Positions 51,502-61,487 of a DNA stretch of 64,000 nt are shown in pieces. The notes beneath the pieces are model-generated. The model searched no databases. It saw only the letters and a list, made by a program, of their open reading frames with translations, and was not told the DNA's origin. The stretch is from Campylobacter magnus (GTDB taxonomy: Bacteria; Campylobacterota; Campylobacteria; Campylobacterales; Campylobacteraceae): contig NZ_JAQSLK010000001.1 in NCBI RefSeq assembly GCF_028649595.1, positions 124,001 through 188,000 of the forward strand, read 5' to 3'. A program made the position numbers and the translations under genes. The first letter of the stretch is position 1. Every line of letters starts with the position of its first letter.

Positions 51502-51767
51502 CTTTACTACCTTTGGTGGTTCTCGTTTTGATTTTTTGGTTTTTGGTCATTAGACCACAGCAAATGCAAGCCAAAAAGCATAAAGAAATGCTAAATGCGC
51601 TAACAAAAGGCGATAAAATCATCACAAACGGCGGACTTGTCGCAGAGGTGGTAAATGCCGAGGGCGATTTTATCAAAGTTAAGCTTAATGATGATGTAAT
51701 TGTGCGACTTGATCGTGCTTTTGTAGCTAAAAAATACGAAGATACAGCAGCAGAAGTAAAAAAATGA
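51480..51767 (+). CDS. yajC: Sec translocon accessory protein YajC
   Basis: The 95-residue protein has one N-terminal helix (LLPLVVLVLIFWFLVIRPQQ) with the family signature RPQQMQAKKHKEML, then a small cytoplasmic domain with GDKIITNGGLVAEV. An AAAGGA site precedes ATG. It overlaps secD by four bases. Confidence 0.96.
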   Translation: MQGDLLSSLLPLVVLVLIFWFLVIRPQQMQAKKHKEMLNALTKGDKIITNGGLVAEVVNAEGDFIKVKLNDDVIVRLDRAFVAKKYEDTAAEVKK

Positions 51768-53362
51768 AAAAAGCAAGAATTACTTATAAATTCGTAATTT
51801 TGCTTGTAGCTTTGTGCTTTGGGGCTGTTTTTTGTGCGCCTAGTTTTTTTGGTACTAGCTGGGGTTCGAAGATCACTCTTGGGCTTGATTTACAAGGTGG
51901 ACTTCATATGCTCCTTGGGGTAGAAACTGCTGCGGCGATCGAGAGCAAAGAAAAGAGCATAGCCTCAAGTATAAAGTATTTTACTGGCAAAAATGATATT
52001 TTAATTGACGAGCTAAAAGTAGAAAATGGACTTATCACCTTTAGTTTGCTTGATAGCGATGATAGCGTAAAAATCGATGAAATGCTAGCTACTAATCAAG
52101 GGCTAATCATAGATAAAAAAGATCTAAGCTACGAGCTTCATCTAAGCGATGAAGAAAAGCTAAGCACGGCAAACTACGCAATCGATCAAGCTGTAGAGGT
52201 CATAAGAAACCGCCTTGATCTTTTTGGTCTAGCTGAGCCAACGGTTGCCAAGCAAGGCAAGGAAAATATCCTAGTTGAACTCCCTGGTATAAAAACCAGT
52301 GCTGATGAGCAAAGGGCTTTGGATCTAATAGAAAAAGCAGCTCACTTAGAGCTAATGGCTCTTGATGAAGAGCGTCAAAGCATGGCGCAGACTATATCAG
52401 CGCGCGATGCAGCAGCCTATGGCGATGTGCTGTATGAGGATGCTAAAAACCCAGCGCAAAAGTATCTTTTAAAAGAACTAGCCGTGCTTGATGGTGCTAT
52501 GCTAATTGATGCTAAGGTGGCTTTTGATCAAAACAATAATCAGCCTATAATAAACTTCACGCTAAATGCCCAGGGAGCTAGAATTTTTGGTGATTTTACC
52601 GGAGCAAATGTGGGCAAACGCCTAGCAATCGTGCTAGATAAAAAAGTCTACTCAGCCCCTGTGATAAATGAGCGCATAGGCGGAGGAAGTGGGCAAATAA
52701 GCGGTGGATTTAGCGTAGATGAGGCGCATGATATCGCTATCGCACTTCGCTCTGGAGCCTTGCTGGCCCCTGTAAAAATGCTAGAAAAACGCTCAGTTGG
52801 ACCTAGCCTAGGAAGTGATAGCATACGCCAAAGTATGATAGCGCTTATATCTGGTGCTGTGCTTGTGGTGCTTTGTATGATTGTAGTGTATGGACTAGCT
52901 GGCGTTATAGCAAATGTGGCACTTGTGGCAAATATCTTGCTTCTAATAGCGATTATGGCGATGTTTGGAGCGACTCTTACCCTGCCTGGAATGGCTGGAA
53001 TCGTGCTAACTATCGGTATGGCAGTCGATGCTAATGTCATCATAAACGAACGCATACGAGAAATGCTAAAAGCTGGCGCAGGAGTAAAAAACGCAATCGC
53101 CAAGGGCTATGAAAACGCAATGAGTGCAATTGTGGACTCAAATCTAACCACGCTTATAACATCAATTGCGCTTTATGCTTATGGCACAGGGCCGATTAAA
53201 GGCTTTGCTGTAACTATTAGCATAGGAATAGTAGCTTCTATGATAACAGCGATTTTAGGCACGCACGGCGTGTTTGACGCATTAGGTGAGAAAATACAAC
53301 GCTCAGGCAATACAAGGCTTTGGTTTGGCTACAAAATAAAGGGCAAAAATGCAAGTATTTGA
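51764..53362 (+). CDS. secD: Protein translocase subunit SecD
   Basis: SecD (532 residues) works with SecF to complete protein export using the proton gradient. It has an N-terminal helix, GLDLQGGLHMLLGVE, a large periplasmic P1 domain (about 45-350) and six C-terminal helices with the AGIVLTIGMAVDANVIINER motif. It overlaps secF by 14 bases. Confidence 0.97.
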   Translation: MKKARITYKFVILLVALCFGAVFCAPSFFGTSWGSKITLGLDLQGGLHMLLGVETAAAIESKEKSIASSIKYFTGKNDILIDELKVENGLITFSLLDSDDSVKIDEMLATNQGLIIDKKDLSYELHLSDEEKLSTANYAIDQAVEVIRNRLDLFGLAEPTVAKQGKENILVELPGIKTSADEQRALDLIEKAAHLELMALDEERQSMAQTISARDAAAYGDVLYEDAKNPAQKYLLKELAVLDGAMLIDAKVAFDQNNNQPIINFTLNAQGARIFGDFTGANVGKRLAIVLDKKVYSAPVINERIGGGSGQISGGFSVDEAHDIAIALRSGALLAPVKMLEKRSVGPSLGSDSIRQSMIALISGAVLVVLCMIVVYGLAGVIANVALVANILLLIAIMAMFGATLTLPGMAGIVLTIGMAVDANVIINERIREMLKAGAGVKNAIAKGYENAMSAIVDSNLTTLITSIALYAYGTGPIKGFAVTISIGIVASMITAILGTHGVFDALGEKIQRSGNTRLWFGYKIKGKNASI

Positions 53363-54308
53363 TAGTGGAAAAATATATGATTTTATGGGCAAAAAGCTTG
53401 GCTCTTTTGTGATTTCTTGCCTACTTATTTTTGGTAGCATTTTCTTTTTAGCTACAAAGGGGCTAAATTACGGTATTGACTTTGCTGGTGGAACGCTAGT
53501 TCAGGTGCGCTACGATGGCCCTGCGCCTATTGAGAAAATCCGCGCAGCACTTGATTTGCCAAATCTTAGTGTAACTGAGTTTGGCAGTGCTAATGAAGTA
53601 GTAATCCGCTACTCAAGCGCAAGCGAGCAAGTAGCGACTGACCCTGGCAGGTACATCGCAAAAATGCTAGAAAATACAGGTAATTTAGAGGTTCGCCGTG
53701 TGGATGTAGTAGGCCCAAAAGTAGGCGCAGAACTGCGTGAGAAAGGCATAATGGCAATTAGCGTTTCTTTGGTGCTTATTCTTATTTACATAGCATTTCG
53801 CTTTGAGTGGCGTTTTGCCTTGGCTGCTATTATCTGTGAGTTTCACGATGTTATCATCGTGCTTGGTGCTATCTCAGCCCTTGGACTTGATGTAAATCTT
53901 GATACGCTAGCAGCTGTACTAACGATAATAGGCTACTCGCTAAATGATACTATTATCGTCTTTGACCGCATTAGAGAGGGCGTGCAAGCTGGCAAAAGTA
54001 ATGATCTAAACCATAATATAAATGAGAGTATTTCAGCTACGCTCTCTCGCACCTTTATGACTAGCCTTACTACTTTGCTTACGGTGCTTACCTTGTTTTT
54101 CTTTGGTGGGGATATAATTCACAGCTTTTCAACCATTATGATAGTTGGTATCGTAATAGGCACGCTAAGTTCTATTTTTATCGCTGCGCCTATGCTAATA
54201 TGGTTTAAGTTTGATATAGCAAAATACAAAGAGGCACTAGCCCAAAAACAAAGAGCAAAGGCTGAAAAAGAGCGTATGCGAGCAATGTATGAAAAAGGCA
54301 GTGTGTAG
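53349..54308 (+). CDS. secF: Protein translocase subunit SecF
   Basis: SecF (319 residues) has GLNYGIDFAGGTLVQVRY near 35-52, a short periplasmic domain and five further helices including ALTIIGYSLNDTIIVFDRIRE-type residues near 195-215. The tail is highly charged (KEALAQKQRAKAEKERMRA). The stop TAG runs into a GGGAATTCTAG repeat. Confidence 0.97.
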   Translation: MQVFDSGKIYDFMGKKLGSFVISCLLIFGSIFFLATKGLNYGIDFAGGTLVQVRYDGPAPIEKIRAALDLPNLSVTEFGSANEVVIRYSSASEQVATDPGRYIAKMLENTGNLEVRRVDVVGPKVGAELREKGIMAISVSLVLILIYIAFRFEWRFALAAIICEFHDVIIVLGAISALGLDVNLDTLAAVLTIIGYSLNDTIIVFDRIREGVQAGKSNDLNHNINESISATLSRTFMTSLTTLLTVLTLFFFGGDIIHSFSTIMIVGIVIGTLSSIFIAAPMLIWFKFDIAKYKEALAQKQRAKAEKERMRAMYEKGSV

Positions 54309-54402
54309 GGAATTCTAGGGAATTCTAGATTGAGAATTCTAGAATTCCTTGGCTGAAATTTCTAGGAATTCTAGGGAATTCTAGGGAATTCTAGAATTCC
54401 TA
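54308..54402. repeat. Palindrome array with 10-bp tandem half-sites
   Basis: The half-site GGAATTCTAG is repeated head to tail with a 10-bp period near 54364-54393, ending in a full GGAATTCTAGAATTCC. Confidence 0.88.
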
Positions 54403-54443
54403 GAAATTTTTAAGCATTCTGTAAACATAAATAAAGGATAAAG

Positions 54444-54782
54444 ATGAATTGGAGTAGGGTAATTTATACTTTTTTTGCGCTGATGTGTCTTACTACTGTG
54501 GCTGGATTTTTATACGACCACAACGACATCACGCTTTTTATCGCAGCTAGTATCAACCTGATATCAACACTGCTTAAAATCGGCGTGAGAAACATGCTCT
54601 CAGCTGAGCTTTTTGCTAGTTCGTTGGTAGCAGATTTACACCTTTTGCCTGCGCTTGTGATAGTGATGAACTCAGGCTTTAGCAGCATTGTCTTTGGTCT
54701 AGCGCTTGGTGGGCTTGTGGCAAATGCTTTTTCGATGGCGCTGATTCTAATAGAAGCAGGCAAATCTCGAGACGATTTTTAA
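54444..54782 (+). CDS. Small integral membrane protein (DUF6394-like)
   Basis: The 112-residue protein has about four hydrophobic segments with conserved-looking polar positions (YDHNDITLFIAASINLISTLLKIG, split around 24-47). It has no catalytic motif. Similar small proteins lie between secF and leuS in other Campylobacterota. An AAAGGAT site precedes ATG. Function is unknown. Confidence 0.72.
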   Translation: MNWSRVIYTFFALMCLTTVAGFLYDHNDITLFIAASINLISTLLKIGVRNMLSAELFASSLVADLHLLPALVIVMNSGFSSIVFGLALGGLVANAFSMALILIEAGKSRDDF

Positions 54783-55130
54783 CTTCGTCTTGCTTGGCAC
54801 TGCACTTGAAGTGCGCTTGTGCTTCACTGCGACGCACGCTAAGTGCGTCTCATTTCGCACTGCGCTTACTTCAAGCACATTGCCTTCGCAATACTCGTTA
54901 AAATGCTGTTTTTAAGTTCGTTTTATGCGCTTATTGTTACTAAACTTCGCTTCTGCTTCACTGCGACGCACGCCAAGTGCGTCTCATTTCGCAGTCGCTC
55001 AGTTTAGCCATACTAAGCGCACAATATAGGCAAAAACAATAATTTTAAATTTTGTTTTTAACTTCGTCTTGCTTGGCACTGCGCTTACTTCAAGCACATC
55101 GCCTTCGCAATACTCGTTAAAAACAGCATT
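54783..55130. repeat. Duplicated hairpin elements between secDF region and leuS
   Basis: This 384-base spacer holds no gene. A hairpin GACGCAC/GTGCGTC occurs twice (54831-54849 and 54965-54983) inside a near-identical block of about 45 bases (CTTCACTGC...CTCATTTCGCA). A second block (ACTTCGTCTTGCTTGGCACTGC) occurs at about 54781 and 55069, and a third (CTTACTTCAAGCACAT-GCCTTCGCAATACTCG, one base varying) near 54874 and 55084. The GGAATTC palindrome is absent. Confidence 0.8.
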
Positions 55131-55166
55131 TAAAAAGTTTGAATATTTAATTGTAAGGATAAAAAA

Positions 55167-57611
55167 ATGAGAGTTTATAACGCTAAAATTATTGAGCCAA
55201 AATGGCAAAAAATTTGGAGTGAAAACAAATACGCAGAGCCAAAAGATGACTATACCCTGCCTAAAAAATATATTTTATCAATGTTTCCATACCCTAGCGG
55301 GCGACTTCACATGGGGCATGTGCGAAACTACTCAATCGGCGATGCGCTCTCACGCTACTACCGACTAAAAGGCTACAATGTGCTTCAGCCTATCGGCTTT
55401 GATAGCTTTGGTATGCCAGCTGAAAACGCAGCCATTAAGCACGGCATTCATCCTAAAAAATGGACTTATGAAAATATTGATTATATGAGCCACGAGCTTG
55501 AAATTCTGGGCTTTAGCTTTAGCAAAAATCGCCGCCTAGCTACTAGTGATCCACTTTATACAAAGTGGGAACAAGAGTTTTTTATCAAAATGTATGAAAA
55601 AGGCTTAGTCTATCAAAAATCAGCCGTGGTAAACTGGTGCGAACACGACCAAACCGTGCTAGCAAACGAACAAGTGATAGAGGGCAAATGCTGGCGTTGC
55701 GATCATGAAGTGGTGCAAAAAGAGATGCCAGGCTACTACCTAAAAATCAAAGACTACGCAGATGAGCTGCTAACTTGCCTAGATAGCCTTAAAGAAAAGT
55801 GGCCAAATCAAGTGCTAACCATGCAAGAAAACTGGATAGGCAAAAGCTATGGCGCGCAGCTGTTTTTTAGCTTTGATGAGACAAGTGCTGCTAAAACTGG
55901 CTTAAAGGGCTTTAATGTCTTTACCACTCGCCCTGATACGATTTTTGGTGCTTCATTTACCGCACTTGCGCCAGAGCATGAAGTAGTAAAGGCTGTAATG
56001 GAGGCTGATTTATTACTACCTGAGCAAAAAAGCACGCTAGAAAAAATCATAAATCTAAGCCCAAGAGAACGCTCGCAAATGGATAAAGAAGGCGTGGATT
56101 TAGGTCTTTTTGTAATCCATCCATTTACTGGGGCAAAACTGCCTGTGTGGTGTGCGAATTTCGTGCTAATTGAATATGGTGGTGGAGCGATTATGAGCGT
56201 GCCTGCTGGCGATGAGAGGGACTTTGACTTTGCTAGCAAATATAACTTACAGGTTTTAAATATTTTTAAAAACTGCGCTATCCCACATACTGAAAAAAAC
56301 GCTATTTTAGAAAACTCTGGCTTTTTAGATGGGCTAGATTATGAGGCGGCGACTGCTAAGATTTTAGCCGAGTTAGAGGCAAAAAACATAGGCAAAAAGG
56401 TAGTTCAGTATAAGCTGCGTGACTGGGGAATATCTCGCCAGCGCTACTGGGGTGCACCTGTGCCGATGGTGCGTTGTCCTAGCTGTGGCCTTGTGCCTGA
56501 GGCCTTAGAAAACTTGCCTGTAACCCTGCCTGATGATGTAGAGATCACAGGCGAGGGCAGCCCTTTGGCAAAACATCCTATTTGGAAGCACTGTAAATGC
56601 CCAAAATGTGGCAAAGATGCCGAGCGTGAGTGTGATACTATGGATACTTTTGTGGATAGCTCGTGGTATTTTGCTAGATTTGCTAGTGATGAGAAAACCT
56701 GGCCCGGCACAGCTTTTGATAAAAAAAGCGTGGATTACTGGATGAGCGTAGATCATTATATAGGTGGCATTGAGCATGCGATTTTACACTTACTTTATGC
56801 TAGATTTTTTCAAAAAGTTTTGCGAGATTTGGGCTATTTGCGTGATAGCGAGCCTTTTTCTCATTTGCTAACGCAAGGCATGGTGACAAAAGATGGCGCA
56901 AAAATGAGTAAAAGCAAGGGAAATACGGTTGATCCTGATGATATTATAGAAAAATACGGCGCAGATACAGCAAGGCTGTTTATTCTCTTTGCTGCGCCAC
57001 CTGCTAAAGAGCTTGAGTGGAACGATAGCGCAGTAGAGGGTGCTTATAAGTTTATTTCAAGGCTATATGATAGAGCTAGCAAAGCCAAAAAATGCGGGGC
57101 TATTCCAGCACTAAATCACGCTAGCTTAAACGAAGCTGAGAAATACGCGCGCCTAAAAGTATATGAAGCTATGAAAAAAGGTAGCGAAGTCTATGAAAAT
57201 AGCTTTGCTTTTAATACTTTGATCGCTGCTTGTATGGAGGCCTGTAATGCGCTAAATGCGCAAGAAAATGCTGAAATTTGGGCTGAGGGCTACTATATCA
57301 TTTTAGCACTTTTAGAACCTATTATTCCGCATGTTTGCGCCGAGCTTAGTGCTGAGCTTTTTGGCGGGGCAAACTTGCGTGATTTTGCTAAGCTTGAGGT
57401 AAAAAATGAAGTCTTTGTAAGTGAGACGCTAAACCTAGCAGTTACCATAAACGGCAAGCGCAGAGCTGAAATTAGCGTTAGCGTAGATGCAAGCGATAGC
57501 GATATTTTAAGCACAGCAAAGACTGAGTGCGCCAAATGGCTAGAGGGCAAAGAGATAATAAAAGAAATTATCGTGCCTAAAAAACTTGTAAATATCGTAA
57601 TCAAGGGCTAG
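55167..57611 (+). CDS. leuS: Leucyl-tRNA synthetase
   Basis: The 814-residue class I synthetase has the HIGH-type motif [14 protein letters not shown] near 41-54, the editing domain in the middle ([13 protein letters not shown] at about 251), a zinc-type insert (CPSCG, CPKCG near 445-480) and KMSKSKGN near 582. An AAGGATAAA sequence precedes ATG. In C. jejuni it follows secF directly; here a small membrane protein and a repeat block intervene, and no lptE-like gene follows. Confidence 0.97.
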   Translation: MRVYNAKIIEPKWQKIWSENKYAEPKDDYTLPKKYILSMFPYPSGRLHMGHVRNYSIGDALSRYYRLKGYNVLQPIGFDSFGMPAENAAIKHGIHPKKWTYENIDYMSHELEILGFSFSKNRRLATSDPLYTKWEQEFFIKMYEKGLVYQKSAVVNWCEHDQTVLANEQVIEGKCWRCDHEVVQKEMPGYYLKIKDYADELLTCLDSLKEKWPNQVLTMQENWIGKSYGAQLFFSFDETSAAKTGLKGFNVFTTRPDTIFGASFTALAPEHEVVKAVMEADLLLPEQKSTLEKIINLSPRERSQMDKEGVDLGLFVIHPFTGAKLPVWCANFVLIEYGGGAIMSVPAGDERDFDFASKYNLQVLNIFKNCAIPHTEKNAILENSGFLDGLDYEAATAKILAELEAKNIGKKVVQYKLRDWGISRQRYWGAPVPMVRCPSCGLVPEALENLPVTLPDDVEITGEGSPLAKHPIWKHCKCPKCGKDAERECDTMDTFVDSSWYFARFASDEKTWPGTAFDKKSVDYWMSVDHYIGGIEHAILHLLYARFFQKVLRDLGYLRDSEPFSHLLTQGMVTKDGAKMSKSKGNTVDPDDIIEKYGADTARLFILFAAPPAKELEWNDSAVEGAYKFISRLYDRASKAKKCGAIPALNHASLNEAEKYARLKVYEAMKKGSEVYENSFAFNTLIAACMEACNALNAQENAEIWAEGYYIILALLEPIIPHVCAELSAELFGGANLRDFAKLEVKNEVFVSETLNLAVTINGKRRAEISVSVDASDSDILSTAKTECAKWLEGKEIIKEIIVPKKLVNIVIKG

Positions 57612-57771
57612 TAGTAATTAGCTTTGACTTTTTTGGCTGGCTCGTGCCAAGCGGGCGCCTTTATCCGCCGCCTGCTTCGATGAATTATATATTCTATCTT
57701 CGGCGTGCGGCGAATAAATTCGCCTCGCAATCTTGAAGCCTTATTTTTACTGCCGCTGTCACGACTTTTAG
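57612..57771. other. GC-rich spacer after leuS with inverted repeats
   Basis: The spacer is richer in GC than its surroundings. CGCCGC and GCGGCG near 57670 and 57704 can pair, and TCGCCTCGCAATCTT at about 57719-57733 is the complement of a segment at 28073-28088 in the purS-upstream element. It may be a relic of a related element. Confidence 0.5.
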
Positions 57772-57898
57772 GGAATTCTAGAATTCTCTAAGCCCTAAGG
57801 AATTCCAGAATTCTCTAAATTCTACGGAATTCTAGAATTCCCTAAATTCTACGGAATTCTAGAATTCCCTAAACTCTAAGGAATTCTAGAATTCCCTG
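57772..57898. repeat. Tandem palindrome array with 27-bp period
   Basis: Five palindrome units start at 57772, 57799, 57826, 57853 and 57880. The 16-bp palindrome is followed each time by an 11-bp spacer of CTAAA-TCTA- type. One unit has a C in place of T in the centre. Confidence 0.93.
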
Positions 57899-58002
57899 AT
57901 TTTCAAAAACTCATTTTTATTTATATTTAAGTCTAAAAAGGTTAAAATCTCAGCCTTTTTAGGCAAGAGGTTCTTGCAAAACTTATATTCAAGGTCTTTA
58001 CC

Positions 58003-59067
58003 ATGAAAATTTCTTACATCGGTATACTCTCAGGGCTTGCTCTTGGTGTTTTAGCGCCACTTCTTGTGTGGCAAGGAAATCCAGGCAATATGGGTATTTG
58101 CGCAGCATGTTTTATCCGTGATACGAGCGGGGCTCTTGGCTTTCAAAGCGCACTTGCTTACATCCGCCCAGAGATAATTGGCATCGTGCTTGGAGCATTT
58201 ATCGCAGCACTATTTTTTGGCAAGTTTGAGCCACGAGGCGGCTCGGCACCAACTACACGCTTTTTCTTTGGCGTGTTTGCTATGCTTGGAGCACTTGTGT
58301 TTTTAGGCTGTCCGTGGCGTGCTTTGCTACGATTTGGAGCAGGGGATCTTAGCGCGATTGCTGGCATTTTGGGGCTTGTTGCTGGTGTTTTAGCTGGACT
58401 CCTCGTTCAGTTTAAAACTACTTTTACTCTTGGCGCTCAAAGACCGCAAACAAAGGCTACTGGGTTGCTTATGCCTATTTTTGCCCTTGCACTTTTGGGC
58501 TTACTTTTGCTTGGACTTGGTGGCTTTGAGTGGGTTAAGTTTTCTCAAAAAGGCCCAGCTAGCATGCACGCACCGCTTATCATCTCGCTTATCGCTGGTC
58601 TAATAATCGGCGTAGTGTTTCAAAAAAGCGGCTTTTGTTCGGTGGGTGCGATTAAAACGCTAATTGTGGATAAAAACTCAGCCATGATGCAAGCAATAAT
58701 CGCTTTGCTAATAAGCACCGCGCTTGTAAATCTCGCGCTTGGGCAATTTAACCTTGGCTTTGAAAAGCAGCCTATTGCGCACAATGATATGCTATGGAAT
58801 TTCTTAGCTATGCTACTTTGTGGGTTGTGCTTTACTCTTGGTGGCGGTTGTCCTGGCAGACAGCTTATTAAAAGCGCAGAGGGCGATAATGACTCAGCGA
58901 TTTTTGTAATGGGACTAATCGCAGGTGCTGGCATAGCGCATAACTTCGGGGTAGCTGCTAGCCCAGCAGGACTTGGCGCAAACTCAGCAGTTGCTGTCAT
59001 CATAGGGCTAGTATTTTGTGCTCTTGTAGCGATTTTTAGCCGTAGAAGCCCAGCTATGCAAGGCTAA
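58003..59067 (+). CDS. YedE/FdhT-type selenium (sulfur) transport protein
   Basis: The 354-residue protein has about ten membrane segments and the conserved cysteine motifs of the YeeE/YedE family: GFCSVGAI, FLGCPWRALLR and GGGCPGRQL. YedE-type members are linked to selenium metabolism, and the C. jejuni relative FdhT is required for active selenocysteine-containing formate dehydrogenase. The usual partner YedF/FdhU, a small SirA-like protein, is not next to it in this window. Several start codons are possible; the ATG at 58003 gives a first helix of normal length. Confidence 0.83.
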   Translation: MKISYIGILSGLALGVLAPLLVWQGNPGNMGICAACFIRDTSGALGFQSALAYIRPEIIGIVLGAFIAALFFGKFEPRGGSAPTTRFFFGVFAMLGALVFLGCPWRALLRFGAGDLSAIAGILGLVAGVLAGLLVQFKTTFTLGAQRPQTKATGLLMPIFALALLGLLLLGLGGFEWVKFSQKGPASMHAPLIISLIAGLIIGVVFQKSGFCSVGAIKTLIVDKNSAMMQAIIALLISTALVNLALGQFNLGFEKQPIAHNDMLWNFLAMLLCGLCFTLGGGCPGRQLIKSAEGDNDSAIFVMGLIAGAGIAHNFGVAASPAGLGANSAVAVIIGLVFCALVAIFSRRSPAMQG

Positions 59068-59084
59068 ATTTTTATAAAATCTAG

Positions 59085-59210
59085 AATTCCTAAGGCAAAT
59101 TTCGTTAGGAATTCTAGATTTGCTTTTAAAACTTCTATAAAATCTAGAATTCCTAAGGCAAATTTTGTTAGGAATTCTAGATTTTGCCTAGGAATTCTAG
59201 AATTCCTACA
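59085..59210. repeat. Direct repeat of a palindrome-based stem-loop
   Basis: A unit in which AATCTAGAATTCCTAA and TTAGGAATTCTAGATT form 16-bp arms around a short AT loop occurs twice, about 66 bp apart. A full palindrome follows at 59190-59206, whose end gives the stop of the converging gene. Confidence 0.88.
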
Positions 59211-60105
59211 TAAAAATAGCAATTATCACAGGAATTACTACAAAGGTAAAACACATACCAATGGCGATTGCGCTGATTGCTAGATTGCTATCTAGCTTGG
59301 CTTTTAGTATCATCGCACTTGCTAGCACCATCGGTGGCATCGCAGTCTCTATAAGCCCTACCATATAACTAGGCGAAAACTCTATCCCAAAAACCCATGC
59401 AAAAGCCACGAAAAAGCAAGGCGCTACCACCATACGCAAAAACACTACCAAAGCTGTGCTTTTATAGCTAGAACGAACTGTATTAAACCCAAGCCCAAGC
59501 CCCACAGCAAAAAGTGCTACAGGCACAACAGCACCGCTAAAAAGCCTAAGTGGAGCAAACAAAAAATCAGGAATTTCCACGCTTTTTGCCAAAAGTCCTG
59601 CTACTAGGGCTAGAAATGGCGGGAATTTCATTATTTTAAAGACATTTGCGATTAGACTTACATTGCTAGGTGCTGCGTAGCTAAGGATAAAAGGCCCCAA
59701 AAATGCTATCGGCACGCAAGTAACCATCTGGTCGTATAAAATAACCTCATTTGCGATATCATCACCCAAAATACCTTGAAGCACTGGTAGGCCCATAAAT
59801 AGCGTATTACCAAACATCGCAAGTAGTGCCATGCTAGCAGTAGTAGCCTTGCTAAATCCTAGCAGACGCCCAAGGCCAAAGGCTAATAGCATCGCTACGA
59901 AGTTCGCCCCAAGCCCACAGGCAATCACGCTAAAAAGATGAAAATCTATATTTACATGATAGACTTTATCAAAGATCAGCGCAGGCATAGCAAAAACAAG
60001 CACAAAATCAATGAAAATTATAAGTTGATTTTGCGGTATAACCTTTGTTCGCTTGGCCAGGTAGCCACTAGCCAAAAGCACAAAAATAGAAAAAAGCGGT
60101 AACAT
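59206..60105 (-). CDS. AEC-family (auxin efflux carrier type) permease
   Basis: The 299-residue protein has about ten membrane segments in two halves and the typical motif P-LIF (FAMPALIFDKV) in the first half. The second half contains GLIETAMPPMVLASAMILKAKLD-type residues near 250-275. AEC members export or import organic acids such as malate; the substrate here is unknown. The gene stands alone. Its stop TAG is part of a palindrome. Confidence 0.85.
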   Translation of the reverse strand: MLPLFSIFVLLASGYLAKRTKVIPQNQLIIFIDFVLVFAMPALIFDKVYHVNIDFHLFSVIACGLGANFVAMLLAFGLGRLLGFSKATTASMALLAMFGNTLFMGLPVLQGILGDDIANEVILYDQMVTCVPIAFLGPFILSYAAPSNVSLIANVFKIMKFPPFLALVAGLLAKSVEIPDFLFAPLRLFSGAVVPVALFAVGLGLGFNTVRSSYKSTALVVFLRMVVAPCFFVAFAWVFGIEFSPSYMVGLIETAMPPMVLASAMILKAKLDSNLAISAIAIGMCFTFVVIPVIIAIFM

Positions 60106-60119
60106 TTTTCATCCTTATT

Positions 60120-60222
60120 TCATAAAAAATTTGGAATTCCTTATAGAATTTTAGAATTCCTTACGGAATTTTGAATTCCATAACAAACTTAGAATTCCTT
60201 ACGGAATTTTGGAATTCCCTAA
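60120..60222. repeat. Degenerate palindrome half-sites upstream of macA
   Basis: Units of TTTGGAATTCCTTA and CGGAATTTTG type repeat about every 20-30 bp but lack the central CTAG. They look like decayed copies of the main repeat. Confidence 0.7.
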
Positions 60223-60302
60223 AAAAAACACGCATTATGCCACTTTTACTTTTAATTAACGCTGATTTGCTAAGATTTGTCTTAAAAATTTCAAGGCTTT
60301 AT

Positions 60303-61487
60303 ATGAGAAAATTTAAGAAAAAACCACTTATTATAGTAGCTATTATAGTGCTAGCAGGTGTGCTTTACTGGACTTTTAGTTCTAGCAGCGAGGAGCAAAA
60401 TCAGCTAATTACTTCAAAAATCAAAAAAGCAAATCTAATTCTTAGCGTGGATGCTGTTGGAGAGGTTTTTGCTGAAAATCTAGTAGATGTAGGCACCAGA
60501 GCCACCGGACAGATAAAAGAGCTGTATGTAAAAGTAGGCGATAAAGTAAAAGTAGGCGATAAAATCGCTCAAATAGATGATGAAGTCCAACAAAATACTT
60601 TGGAGCAAAAGCAAGCCGAACTAGGCAGCCTTGAGGCTAGAAAAAACTCAGCCCAAGTAGCCTACAACACAGCAAAATCGCAGTATAGCCGTGAACTAGG
60701 GCTTTTTAAAAATCAAGCCACCTCAAAAGAAAACCTTGAAAATGCTAAAAACGTACTTTTTAGCGCAGAAGCCAGCCTAAAAGAAGCTGATGCCAAAATC
60801 ACTCAAAGCAAAATCGCAGTAGATATCGCAAAGCAAGATTTAGGCTATACAAATATCATCGCTCCATTTTCTGGCACGGTGGTATCTGTGCCTGTTGAAG
60901 TAGGTCAAACCCTAAATGCTGTCCAAAGCGCACCAACAGTAGCTCAAATCGCAGATCTTGGCAAAATGGAGATAAAAATGGAAGTAAGCGAGGCTGATAT
61001 CGGTCAAATAAAAGTAGGCGACATAGTAGAATATAATGTGCTCTCAAATGTAGAAAATAAATTCCGCGCAAAAGTAAGCTCTATCGATCCAGGGCTAACT
61101 ACGCTAAGCAATGGCAATTACAGCACTACAAGTTCTAGCTCAAGCACTACAAAAAGTGCTGTTTACTACTATGTAAAAATGCTAGTAAATAACGAAAGTG
61201 GCGCACTTCGCATAGGTATGACTACGCAAAATAAAATCATCGTAAAAGAAGTAAAAGACGCTATCCAAATACCGCTAATTGCGCTAAAAACTGATGAAGA
61301 AGGCAACTACGCCCTATTAAAAACAGGCAATGAAATCAGCAAAAAATACCTAAAAATCGGTATAAAAACAGAAGCTTACGCAGAGGTTATAGAGGGACTA
61401 AATGAGGGCGATGAAGTAGTAAGCTCTCAAATGAGCCAAGCACAAATTGATGAAATAATCGCAAATCGCAAGGTGAGATTTCGCTAA
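60303..61487 (+). CDS. macA: MacA-type periplasmic adaptor of a tripartite efflux pump
   Basis: The 394-residue form starts at 60303 (MRKFKKKPLIIVAIIVLAG), giving a normal membrane anchor; an upstream frame beginning at 60171 would add 44 residues out of the repeats. The order is anchor, lipoyl-like half (GTRATGQIKELYVKVGDKVKVG split near 75-95), coiled-coil hairpin (about 100-190), lipoyl half 2 and beta-barrel. MacA links the MacB transporter to an outer-membrane channel. A one-base overlap (TAATG) couples it to macB. It matches Cj0606-Cj0608 of C. jejuni. Confidence 0.9.
   Translation: MRKFKKKPLIIVAIIVLAGVLYWTFSSSSEEQNQLITSKIKKANLILSVDAVGEVFAENLVDVGTRATGQIKELYVKVGDKVKVGDKIAQIDDEVQQNTLEQKQAELGSLEARKNSAQVAYNTAKSQYSRELGLFKNQATSKENLENAKNVLFSAEASLKEADAKITQSKIAVDIAKQDLGYTNIIAPFSGTVVSVPVEVGQTLNAVQSAPTVAQIADLGKMEIKMEVSEADIGQIKVGDIVEYNVLSNVENKFRAKVSSIDPGLTTLSNGNYSTTSSSSSTTKSAVYYYVKMLVNNESGALRIGMTTQNKIIVKEVKDAIQIPLIALKTDEEGNYALLKTGNEISKKYLKIGIKTEAYAEVIEGLNEGDEVVSSQMSQAQIDEIIANRKVRFR

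Noticed and set aside
60171-60302. N-terminal extension of MacA
   Set aside because: The added 44 residues come from degenerate repeats and would place a polar stretch before the membrane anchor. The ATG at 60303 gives a normal protein.
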